From: Cyclospora cayetanensis | Taxonomy: Eukaryota; Apicomplexa; Conoidasida; Eucoccidiorida; Eimeriidae | Direction of reading: 5' to 3' | Assembly (NCBI RefSeq): GCF_002999335.1 | Contig: NW_020312147.1 | Location: 372,001 to 436,000, forward strand | DNA length: 64,000 nt | In this document: positions 11,750 to 22,626 of the stretch, one piece after another | Position numbering within the stretch: the first letter of the stretch is position 1 | Layout: each line of letters begins with the position of its first letter | Translations under genes and position numbers: made by a program | The notes under the pieces: model-generated | What the model saw: only the letters and a program-made list of their open reading frames with translations | The model's database searches: none | What the model was told of the DNA's origin: nothing

Positions 11750-13068
11750 CTGGAGACAATCAGGGCTAACCGTGGGGACTAAGGCTACATGCACGTTAAA
11801 ACGCCGAATACACAGCAGGAAAGCGTACACGAGACAAAAGTCAACATGCAGCCGAACAAGAACCAGACCGGTCGGCAGAGGCCCTGATGGAGGGCTACTT
11901 CTGGGTCTTCTGCCGCCTGGAATCACCTTTAAAATAAAATAATTCACTTTAAATTATCAAAGAATATGACCGGGGGGATTAAAGCTCAGGGTATCATGTT
12001 GATCGGCCCATGTGGTTCACTTTGCTGCAACATAACCGCCACTGACCGCCGCAAGGGGTGAATAAACAAGGCTGCTGCAGATACGTATTCTGCTGACCAT
12101 ATTTGTTTGCTTCAGCAGGAATCCACTAATTAATTCCAAGCAATGCAACCTTTGTGCAAAAGCTATATGTTTCTAATTATTTGAACTCATTATCCGATCA
12201 TGCATGGGCCTTAGCAGCCTGCCGAGCCCTTGAGTGTACAGGGACTACTGAAACCATAGGATTCAAATTCGATGATACAGATTTAGGGTTTATCCTAACC
12301 TTCAATTTTATCCGCATATATAAAACATGAGTAACTGGCTCTTTTAGCAAGTTCTCATTGCCACTGCCGTTTCCCCAGGGTCTCCTGCCACTTGTATGGC
12401 CCCCAAGGTGGCAATCTGAGAGGCCCCTTAGGTGACCAAATGACGCAATGTGGAGCATGATACTACAATCGTCAAGCATCAAAAGGTATGCTTATACAGC
12501 CCTAATCATACAGGAGAGAGCTGAAGGCGTGCTTGGTCTATGCTTTTCCTTCAAAAAGCGGGCCGTTAGAACACAACCCACCATCTCTTTACTATCCTAC
12601 CAAGTACCCAACACACCTACAAGGACAATTGAACATTTATCAAGCATTCCAAAGGCGGGACCTTTCATTCGGAGCTAGTTACACTCTGAAACTAGCACAA
12701 GCTCACCCAGGATTGCGGCTCCTCGTATCGAGGTAGCAGTATCCTGCAACAGATAGACAACCCAACAAGCTAGCTAGTCAATTCTTTAAAATGCTTAGTT
12801 GACTAAACCCAATATGGTAGAAAGTGCTTAGTTCTAGCTCAGCCCGCTACATATTCCCCTCGTATCAAAACACTTGCCTTCGTGTTCCGTAGCTGTTGTC
12901 CGTCTTGATCAGGTGCACGCAGGACAGTGTAAGAGTTCTCCCCCTACTGCCAGCCTCCAGGCAGGCATAAAAGCTAAGGCTGTACAAAATGAAAAACCCC
13001 TGCATGCATCAACCGCCATAGAGAAATAGACTAGAAGAAAGGCACGCATACTGTCCACTGCGAACAAT
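11750..13068. other. intergenic, no gene seen
   Basis: There is no supported coding exon between the coiled-coil exons on the left and the decayed retroelement on the right. Any first exon of the 6-11.7 kb gene should lie here, but I could not identify it. Confidence 0.4.
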
Positions 13069-14060
13069 CTACAAATCCACTAGATCCAACTCCCCAGGTT
13101 CGAAACACGCACACGACCACGGCTTACAATAATCCCGTGCCTGTCTCTCTTGGACTTTGTCAATGTAGCTGCGTGCACTAGCCAGCTGTCCGTCGAAAGC
13201 TTTTGCTACTAAGAGTGCCTTTACACACCGGACGCCAATGCAAGCCCAGATCTTTTGCTGCGGGTACATCAGTGTACTGTCGTGATATAAACTCACTTAG
13301 AAACCGGAACAAACTCAAACTATGCAGCGGGGTGCTAGTGACAGTAGATTCGCAAGTATTGCAGAATGTGTTTGGTGCGCTCTGTCTGTCCACCTGCTAT
13401 TGGGTGGTTGGCAGTGCTCATAGTAATGTCAAGGTGTAAGCGGGCCATACAGGGAAGACGGAACGCACTAACAAGTTTCGGTTGTCTATCCTTAGTAATA
13501 TTCCTCGGGAGTTCGTGATGCCTCCAGATATAAGTTAAGAACAATTGATCTCCTTCCTGAACCATTGGAGAACAGGGGTAAGGGGTGAGATGGGCATTGC
13601 AAACCATGTAGATGCTCTCTTGATTCTGGGCCTCTGGCAGCTCAACAGACACGACCATAGCCAGTTTAGTCGAAACACCTCCAGGAGCTGGAAACCTCTT
13701 GCAAAAAGCTAGGTTCCAGACAATTGAGCGGCTTCAGCTTCTCAAAGCTGGGCACAACCCTCGTCTACCGTGAACGCATCCCAGGGCACTAGAAGTACCG
13801 CAAGAACTAGTTCACTGTAGCACGAATTTCATCATGACACAAACACTCGTATATACCGCGTGCAAAACGGTATGCGGTGCGAATCCGGCTTGCACAAGCC
13901 ACGTAGTCCCAGCACTGTTTCGATCTACCGCAGGCCGTCGTCCACGTGGTGGTGCTTCGCCTTTTATCATTCTGGTGTTTCTCAATATTGGCAGATTCAT
14001 GGGTGTCAAAGGCATGAAACGCAGAGAATGTCGATACGAGCTGTGAATTTCCACTGGCTT
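13069..14060 (-). pseudogene. gypsy integrase remnant
   Basis: A weak H2C2-type zinc-binding stretch lies at about 13870-14040 and is frameshifted. The core follows in one frame at 13485-13660: VELPEAQNQESIY, then LPRNITKDRQPKLVSAF (second catalytic Asp) and STANHPIAGGQTERTKHILQ (catalytic Glu). The first catalytic Asp, expected just before VELPEA, is replaced by Val. After a frameshift the C-terminal part continues to 13069, including VQERQARDY and a FEPGELDLVDL block that matches the family's F-x-x-GD-LVL motif. Stops and frame changes show it is non-functional. Confidence 0.85.
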
Positions 14061-14438
14061 GAGCGGTTGCGCTGAACAATGATGAATTGCTGGGGCTTCG
14101 CGATAGAGCGTCCGCAACTAACGATACTTTACTGTAACAAGCCAGCGAACAAATGTCAGGCTCTCACAGCCCTGCGAAATCTTTTGATTATTGTCTAGAC
14201 AACAAAAAGGCACCAATAGAAATAGTGCCGGCATCTTTTTCTCCCGTAAAGCTACACAGAATTTCTTCTACAGACATGGATACTGCTGCTCAGTTCCGGT
14301 GCAGCGATGATAATGCCTAGCAAAGCTTTAGAGCTTCGGTAAATTCACACGCAGTTAGGAGAATATTTGACCCAGGGATCCACCACTATTGTTGGTTGTT
14401 ACGAAGAAACGACGCTCATAATGGGGCAGGGCCAGTGC

Positions 14439-15176
14439 CTATAATATTGCGCGACGGCAGACAAGCATTCTTGCGTTGGGATCAGCCTCCTCGGTCCGCA
14501 TTGTAGATTGCGTTGATAAGTATATCATCCAAAGATACAAAAATCCAATCAACTTTAAACAAGTTTTGGTGAAAGCTGGATGTTCATGTGGGTTCGCAAT
14601 ACCGTTGCAGATGTAGGGGTATGCACCAGGCCTACTATTCTGATTTTTTTCAGATCCGGCGTAACTCCTGCAATCAAAAACGCGGAAGCCCAGGAATCTT
14701 TTTTCGTGAAAATGAAAATTTGCATGCCTTCGCATACCACTGCTTGCCCGCAACAGCTGAAGCGCTGGTTGTAGGTGCTGTAGGTGCTCTTGAAATATTC
14801 CTTGAAGACTAAGACGACCTTTAAGCAGTCTCGCAGTCTGAGGTGGGCTCATAGAAAGCCCAAGAAAATTAGCGTTGCATTTCACCTCGGCCACCAATAT
14901 GTCCAAACGCCATACAGGTACACTCCACTTCGCGAGTGCGATTTTGATTCGCCAATTTGGGAATGTAATTAGCGTAAATGTATATACATAAGAAAGCGTG
15001 TTTGAACTTGAAAATCAGGTAGACTGTTGAACAGGGTGGCTTGTCAGGTGATTGGCCAATATGAGGCATCGAAAGCTTCGGTTCCTCAGCAAACCTGTTC
15101 AACGACTAAAATGCCGCGCTCTGTGCCACTTTCCAGTCTTTTTCGTCACCAGTACGGGGCTGTACCCAGAGGCGCT
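14439..15176 (-). pseudogene. gypsy reverse transcriptase remnant
   Basis: Reading minus-ward from 15176, the N-terminal RT motif is visible (SPVLVTKKTGKWH, compare the family's SPVLLVKKKDG). Next come a remnant of the MPFGL-NAP-FQ block (LGLSMSPPQTARLLKG), the EHLQHLQ helix that follows the catalytic loop, and a thumb-proximal block (AGVTPDLKKIRIV, compare the usual GV-PDPEKI). These lie in at least three frames. The catalytic Y-x-DD expected just before EHLQHL is lost in a short deletion. A separate match, FVSLDDILI, lies further on at about 14518-14540, out of the normal order. The remnant cannot encode a working enzyme. Confidence 0.8.
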
Positions 15177-18100
15177 GGTCCTTTTCTGTAGTTTGCCTGT
15201 TCTCAACAAAGCATCCTATTGCCTCTCAGTCTCCTCTTCATGCCGTGTAGGCTTTCAATATCACGAAACATATCTCGGGATCGACTGCAAACGGCCTCGG
15301 TACGATTAGCTAGATCACCAGCAGGTGACCACCGTGTTGGAAGTTTGCGATTATTTGGCACATCCGCGAGCTCTTCCCGTAGATTTGCCCATTCCTTTTC
15401 TTACTTTACCGAGTCCTCAGCAGCGCTCGCTGGAAAGAGCGACTTAAGGCGTTTGTATGACGGGACCCGACTTCAGAGCCATCTTCTCTTACTGCTCTGC
15501 TGAACTCCGCACGAAGAAGCTGACTCACGTTCTTGGAGCATTAATTGTGTTACGCTCCCCGTAGTTGATATCCGCAATAGTGAGGAAACCAGAAGTTGCT
15601 TTTTTATAGTGCTTCTCGGCATTGGCCTCCACAGCTTGCAGCTGTGGCCAAATGCGCCTCTTTCTTCGGGTCGCCCATGGCACACCTAGGATTCTGGCAT
15701 GATGCAGGGGATCATTAAAGAGTTCACGAACATTGCTGGTAGGACCCTGCTTTTCTCTTCTGAGTTTCTTTGGCTTTTTGAATGTGTTTTCAGCTCGGGA
15801 TTGCACGACTTTACCTCTCTTAGTCGACGCAGGTGTGTTGGTGGGATGGATCTAAGTGGCTGCCTAGGAGCTCAAGTCCCTCCGATTTCTTTCTTGTTCT
15901 CCTTGGACTGTGGCTTGGGCCCGGCTGACAAAGCTCCGACCTTCATAGCTTCCCTATCCCAACTTGGCCCTGCCAAAGAAACCAAATGCGCAGGAACTGC
16001 GTTTAATTGTTCCTGAAACGCCAAGTGTTCCATCGTATATTGAAGCCCCGCCAGGAAGTTGTTACAGCCCCTAGTTGCTGCTCACTCTGAGACCACCTGA
16101 CGCACCATTTCGTGTAGAATCGCAGTGGGAAGCCAGCTGCTTGTCTCAGTCGTGGCTTTCGCGATTGAAAAATTCATAGGACGTGATATGTCGATTTATT
16201 GATAGGCTAAGCTGTTCTAGCTTTCTTAAATTTACCCGTAGTTCTCACTCGTCTAAGTTGTGGCTTTCTCAAACAAAGAAGTTCTGAAAATATCAGTGTA
16301 TTGATGGATAAGACTCCTTCAAAGCTTGCTGCTAAGCTGATACCCGCATAATCCGATGAATCAGGGCTTCTATAAAAAGCTTGAGCTGTAATATTTCTTG
16401 CATGCAAACGATTTTGTCTACTTCAATACAGCCACCATCGAGATTATTTTCCCCTCAAGAAGCCAGGTTTAATAAGCACGAGGTTCTCTATATTTCGGGG
16501 TAGTACGCAAGGCACATTTCTGACCGCTGATGGAATTTTCAGGTGCGAGCCCATCCTTATGCCCGTCAATCTTTCCTAGTTGGCACAACCACGTAGGCAC
16601 ATCCACGATCATTTTCTAGGCAAACGCCAGGCCTCTACACATTTTGAAGCCAGTGCATGAGGACCGGCTGTTGTCACAAGGACAGGCGTTTTGCCACTGT
16701 ATACTTCCTTCTCGGAGGGTTTTCCCAGCCTGCTACCAAAGAAAAAAAGTTGCTGACTTACCGCAATGAGGGAAACCAGACAATTGTTGCATGAGAATCT
16801 AAGCCAATACTGCATTTTACAGGCAGTGGCTGATAAGGAACGGTTGCATTCGAATCGTGCAGTGCTGCCAACTCTAATGCCCACTCAAAACATGTGCCGA
16901 TAAAAACCCTCAGCCCCTGGCCAACATCAACATCAATAAGACGGCAGTGAACCTTTATCAAGAAAGCTTCACCATTCATCGAGCTTGCTGGCGTTTTCGA
17001 GAGGAGGTCAGAGGGACGGCTAGGATGCTTATAGTTGCACCCATGACCAGTCGCAGCTAGCTATGCATAGCAACTAGAGCATACACACACAGGATTGCGT
17101 TTTCTTGTATCGAGGAAACATAAGTCTGCAATTCCTAAGTCATATAAACGCAAAAGTCAATCGGCCAGTCGTGTGCTGCTTTCTAGACTACTAATGTAGT
17201 AGATTAGAGCTTTACCGGAGCCTGGACGGCGAGAGCTGAGGCTTTTGCCAGGGGTGTACTGGAACCTCATACTCCTCGCGCAAGTAGCTCCTTTTCTATC
17301 ATAGTACCTGGATCAGCAGGAATGTATGCTTGAAGATAGACATTCCGTGAAAAGAATCCTATAGACGAGACCTGGTGCCCCGCCGAGCCTCCTTGTTGCT
17401 ACGGAGTCGCGCTGCGAACTGTGGGCACGCCTGTTGAGATCTCAAGCTCCATGACCACTCTACTTAAGCCCCAGAAAGACCCACACAAAGTCGGTTTCAA
17501 GACGCAATGCGTTCCATGTATGTAACAATGTGCATTTTTCATAAAGGCGCCGTTGATTGAATCTCGGTTTCCGCAAGTTTGCTAATTAGGCCGCCCTCTG
17601 ACGCTCGAAGCTCAGACCCCAGCACCACCCACACACACGGTGGTTAGACAAACAATTTGGTGATAAAGAAGACAGCAAGTGTTGCTTAGAATCATTATTC
17701 AAAAACTGCTCTGTAGCCGAGCTTATCCCTGTACACAATGTTTTGCGCAAGCCACCGAGCTCAAACTATGTTTTTGCTATTTGCTCACTGTTCAAGCCCG
17801 ACCATAGTCAAGCTTACCTTCCTTGTTAAGCCTCATTGTGGGGGAATAGCATGAAATTGTGACGAAACATGAAATAGCTTCCTTTCCCTTGGTAATTGTG
17901 GTTTGCACATGTTATAGACGATCATGCGTCTGCTTTTACGTTGTTTGGGGGCTGCTTGATAGAATATAAACTTCTAGAGGCCTCAATTCTTTAAGTATCA
18001 GGGCTTAGAGAGCACTAGCGACTGTGAAGAAAGTATCTAGACTTGTGATTACAGTGCTGGTGCACTACACCCACACCTAAAAACTGGAGGCTTCAGTCTA

Positions 18101-19615
18101 TGTGGCAGCATATCACCGACCCAGCAGGTTGACAATTATAAAGGTAAGGCTACACTACCCTGAGTAGTCTCACATTACGAAAGCAGCGAGCAGAATATCT
18201 GTGTGTCATGACACATTTGGGGCTGGCATTTAGGTAGCGCTATCGTGAAACAGGTGGCTCAGTGGGTTGCCAGGTCTAGTGGACCAGGGAGAGATAGATG
18301 AAATCAAAGGACCTAGTGCTCGGGATTCATGTAAAAGACAAGATCAAAGAGACATTGAATCCACGCTCACGTGGTCCGTAGCCACATGCTCTTTCAACTG
18401 GGCTGATGGCCGAAATCCTACGCCTGCTTTTATATGTTTACCGTGTGAGAGAAAACGGGGGTATAGCAGGCGAAATGGACGCAAAATCCCTGCTGATAAG
18501 CCAGTTTGTACTCAGCAGGGTTTACCGTGGCTGGTTTGGGTTGGTAGATTGTTTATTTACAGCGTCCTTCGGTGGTGGCGAATGCATGTTTGGTGAGTAT
18601 TTGTGCCCCGCACGTTTGTATTGAGTACGCGCAGGAGAGGCTGGTAGAATTGCTAAGATACGTCGGAGCGTCGCGCTACGCTCTTGCTTATTGGGCACGG
18701 CGCACAAGTGGAAGAGTGCAGCTTAACTTTTGCAAACAAATGAAGTAAGTATACTTGATGAAGTATGATCGTATTTCTGTTTGCAGCCCCTGTAAGGACG
18801 TTCGGCAACAAGTGCTTAATGAGATATTAGGGCGCCTCAATCGACTTGCGGTATCTTCAAATTGTTATTACATCATCCAGATTCGTGCCTCTATATACTT
18901 TAAACTTGTATGTCTCTTAAGAAGCCACCTTCTCCCATGAGATTCTCGTTCGATGTCTAGTATACGCTTACTATTTAACTCTGTTTCGTTACAAACGGTA
19001 GAGCCAGCAAAACCTTCTCTTACGGTGTCACATCGCCTTGTCGTTTCTTATTACTTCCATATCAAACCTTATTTAATGACGGCCTCCAGTTTTTGTCCTC
19101 TGGTTTACAATAAACTTTCGAGGAAGTGGAGGCTAGAGTGAATGGCCACAGGAGAGCATCATGGTAGCAACGGTGACCGCGTGGGAAAACGAAGCCAGAA
19201 GCAGATATAATGGCAAAATTCTGGAGAAAGAATATTCATTTTAATTGTTAGAATGCCTTCAGTTATTCATTACCAGTAGCAAACGTGAAAGACCTATCCG
19301 TTGGTCCCTTACAATTACCTTGAGACCCAAGTGACCCCATGGGGGATTGGGGGAAAGGAAAGTGGCACTAGTTTTCAGCCCTCTTACCTTCCACTGCCCT
19401 AAATATTTTCATGTAAACGAGCCAAAGGGGAGGGGAGATGTTCTTTATCAGCTTCTCTTGTTGCTGCATCTACCCCGTCCCCGGCACCGTCTAGTGTATC
19501 GGTGACTTTTCAAGCGCATTACCTTTTTGTAGCTGTTAATTTTGAAAATACATACTCTCTTTCATGGCTAGGATTCTGCTTTTGCTCTTAGCTGAAGAAA
19601 CAGCTTTTTACCCTC
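15177..19615. other. long region with no supported gene, possible retroelement flank
   Basis: About 4.4 kb. On the minus strand at 15525-15806 a 93-residue Lys/Arg-rich frame could be a gag/protease-side relic of the neighbouring gypsy element, but I recognise no motif. Frames at 16207-16979 on the same strand are similarly uncertain. Beyond about 17 kb I see nothing coding. I found no paired LTR. Confidence 0.4.
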
Positions 19616-21347
19616 ATGGGAGGCGCCTGCGCCAGCTACAGTGGGCCCTCTCTTTTCCCCATGCCCCGTGCCAGTCTTTGCCAGAGGCCTTGGAAAGCGT
19701 TAAAACTCAATGGCTTTGCCAGGCTGGTAAAATCCATTGTTAGTGTCGTGGATTCCTCCCTCTGGATAACCGCCTGATTTTCAGTTGCTGCCCATGCCCG
19801 CGTTTGTAGGGACAATAGAATGCCCGCACAGCGCAAGGACTCTTCCAAACCAATCGCCCCTGATATCATGCTCCCCACCTGCCGCATCAAAGACGGTTGG
19901 GCAGCATGGCGGGTCCTTAGATGGCCTTCATGACGACTCCCAAAGGAGGAGATTACAGGATTATCTATGCAGGCTCAACGAGACGTCTCACGACTCTCTG
20001 CCCCAACCTACTGACAATGATAGAGGTGGTGTAAACAAAAATGAGAAAAAAGAGGAATCTCATTACTGCTGCGCTTGGAGGAGTGGGCAGTCTGCTCCGT
20101 CCGTTAGACAACCGGAGAACAAGAACGAGGAGTGTGGCGAGAGGAGGCCAAGCGAAGAGGAATCCCAAATCCCTGGTATTTTGGGGGAGAGTGCTGGATA
20201 TCGATATGCCCTCGGAGGAATTTTGGTTTACTATGAGGGCTGTGGAGCTGAGAGAGCCACAGGGTAGGTAGAAAAGAACTAATTCGAACTTCTGCAGATG
20301 CTAGCTCTCAAGGGTTGCTGCTAAAGATATGCTCCTGATTTTTCTGTGCCATGCTATGCGAGCAGCATGAGTAGAGACCAGTGGACAGACAGCAGCAGCG
20401 TGCCCCAGACCAGCAGAAAGAATGAAACTGCTGATCCCGCAAGGGTACCCAGTGTGCCTGTGAGGAAACGGCGGGAGGGTTGCTGCTGTTGCCTCAGATG
20501 CCCCTGGGCAACCCCAAATTCCTCCAGCGCTTCAGATCCCTACTGTAAAGACACCCGACGGTGCTCTGCCACCCAAGAGTCTCCCAGAGGATTTCTTAAA
20601 CGCGAAGCTGCTACTGAGCGACCAGGCAGTAGTCATGCACACGCAGAAAGATCAGAGGATATAGGAAAAAGAGAAACGGGGGGACAGAACGTCTTAGAAG
20701 CACGGAGGGACATAGCGCAGCGCAGAGAAGCACCTAGGAAAGGGAAGCCACATGAAGGAGGCGTTTGTTTTTGTTGCTCCTCTCAACAGGAGATAGTGAG
20801 GCGTAGAGGCTTGAATCGTTGCTGCTGCTGCTGCCCCTACAGGGACTGTAGAGTTCCACTTTCCCAGTGTCTGGCAAGAGCCCTTGGGGAGGAAAGTGAC
20901 CCTAGTGTAGAGGGCAAGCCAGTGCAGCAGAATTGGCGTGAACATCTGCAGCATGTACAGAGGCAGCTAGAAGGGCAATGCGGGGAGTCTGACCGGAGCA
21001 GAGAGATGGAACCAGTTGGGAAGCAAGAAACAGAAAAGGGTATAGCAGCTAAGAAAACAGGCGCTAAGGCACAGAGAGGAGAGATGCGAGGCTCAATGCG
21101 AGAATCGCACAGCCGAAAGCACGGGTATTGTGCAGAGGAAGGTGAAGGGGTGCAAAACGAGACTAGGGAGCGTCCCCTGAACAGCTTGTTGCACGCTACC
21201 CCGGAGGTAGACTCATCGCTGCTGCAGCTGCTGCAGCAGTTGCCTCTTCCTGCACCACCGTGCGCTGAACAGCTTGTGGAGACGGCGTGGAAGCCTGCAG
21301 ATACAAAGGCAAGGCGCCTAACTGCAGGAGATAAACGCTCTCAGTAA
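19616..21347 (+). CDS. N-terminally acylated-type protein with three cysteine clusters (523 aa)
   Basis: Three exons, 19616-19726, 19785-20263 and 20366-21347, all GT-AG and in phase, give 523 residues. The first intron is only 58 bases. The ATG opens MGGACASYS: Gly2, with a small residue at position 6 and Cys5, is the classic context for N-myristoylation followed by palmitoylation, so a membrane-anchored protein is likely. The rest is polar and probably disordered, but carries three unusual cysteine clusters: GCCCCLRC, GVCFCCSS and NRCCCCCPYRDC. A leucine/glutamine helix (LLQLLQQLPLP) lies near the C-terminus. The clusters may be further palmitoylation sites or bind metal. I recognise no family. 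Confidence 0.7.
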
Positions 21348-22626
21348 ACTGCACAGGGAAGGGAGAGAACGGCAAATACGCTCAACAAAGATAAGGAAAC
21401 ACAAATTTTCCAGCAGCGACTGAGCTGTGACCCTTATTGCCGCCGCTGCAGACGTACAGCCCTCTCCAGTTGCACATTGCCGATAGCACACCAATTACAG
21501 CAGCATGCATGGGGCTCATGCGTGTGCGTGCAGCTAGTGGTGCCACTAGACTCTCTCATATTTGAGTCCCGATTTGAATCTGGTAAGGAAATAGGGTGTG
21601 AGTGATTTTGTGTGTGTGAGCCCCTCCCTGTCTATCTCTCTGTGTCGGGTTGTCTTTATGCCCTCCCTGTGCTCCATGCCTATTTGTCTCTAACTCTTTC
21701 CCTGTATTCTTGCTTAGGCTGAATTTCTCTACTGTGGATTTCCTGTGCATATGATTTGTGTGTCTGTTTACTACTTCGTTTTTTGCTCCATTGTTTCATG
21801 TGAGGAAAGCGAGTTGCTGCTTTGTGTCTATGACTCTCCATCCGTGAGACAACCTCCTAAGTGGTAACAGCCCTGTCCGTGCCTTTTTCTGTTGCCCTCT
21901 CTGTGCATCCGTAAACTTTTGCTGGCTATTTCAATTTTCCCGCAAGAATAACTCGGACTTTTACGCGATTCCACTTCTATCTGCCTTGGTAGCTGCCCTT
22001 TGGTCTTGGTCTCTTGCATGTCTCGCAGTTGGGCCTAGTTTTTTCGCCACCCACTATTCTGCTTTGTAGTTCTCTTTCGCTGGAAAGCTAGATGTGCACG
22101 CCACAGAGCAACTTATCGAAGCACTCTCTGAGTCTATGTGCTGGCTGTAGGGAATCTATTGGCTGCAGTAAAGGGCATCTACGAGCCCAATATTTATCTC
22201 CTGCTCCTACGCCCAGACACAAAGAAAAACAACAAAACCTTTTGGTTTTTTTTTTCTGCTGAGAGAACAGCCGAGCCCAAGCAAGGAGCCAGACCCCTCA
22301 CTGTCACGTAGGGTGCATGATCAATTCCAAATTTCGGGCTAGAAAGCTATACATCCTAAACTGCAGTCAATATAGGCAGACAGGCTCTTCGCAAAGTGAC
22401 CTGTCTTATTCCGATGGAAACCTTTTACAGCTTTGAATACATCGTAGCTGTTATCTTCCAAAAAAAGGCACAAAGTGTCACAAACCAAGCAGAATTGAAT
22501 TGTTATCAAAGATCGAAAGGAACATCTGCTAAGCTTGCCATATCGCTGATGTCAGTTCGATGGACTCTTATAACCCTAAACGCCTATAGCGGGTTTTTGT
22601 AAGCCCCTTATTGCTTATTTTCTCAG
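21348..22626. other. intergenic, pyrimidine-rich, no gene seen
   Basis: No supported exon. The plus strand is rich in CT and TG between about 21.6 and 22.0 kb. The first exon of the carboxypeptidase gene may lie near the right end, because its first visible exon begins with a partial codon. Confidence 0.4.

Larger units (their letters stand above)
13069..15176 (-). mobile_element. degenerate Ty3/gypsy-type retrotransposon pol region
   Basis: On the minus strand, pieces of reverse transcriptase (15176 to about 14440) are followed by pieces of integrase (about 14060 to 13069), in the gypsy order RT then integrase. The reading frame changes several times and stops interrupt it, so the element is dead. 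Only about 400 bases separate the two parts, too little for an intact RNase H, so that segment is deleted or unrecognisable. I could not find LTRs, a primer-binding site, gag or protease. Chromovirus-like gypsy elements are known in eimeriid genomes, which fits. Confidence 0.8.

Noticed and set aside
16609..16979. Minus-strand frames suspected to be gypsy protease or gag
   Set aside because: No D-T/S-G protease motif or zinc knuckle could be seen, so I did not extend the element this far.
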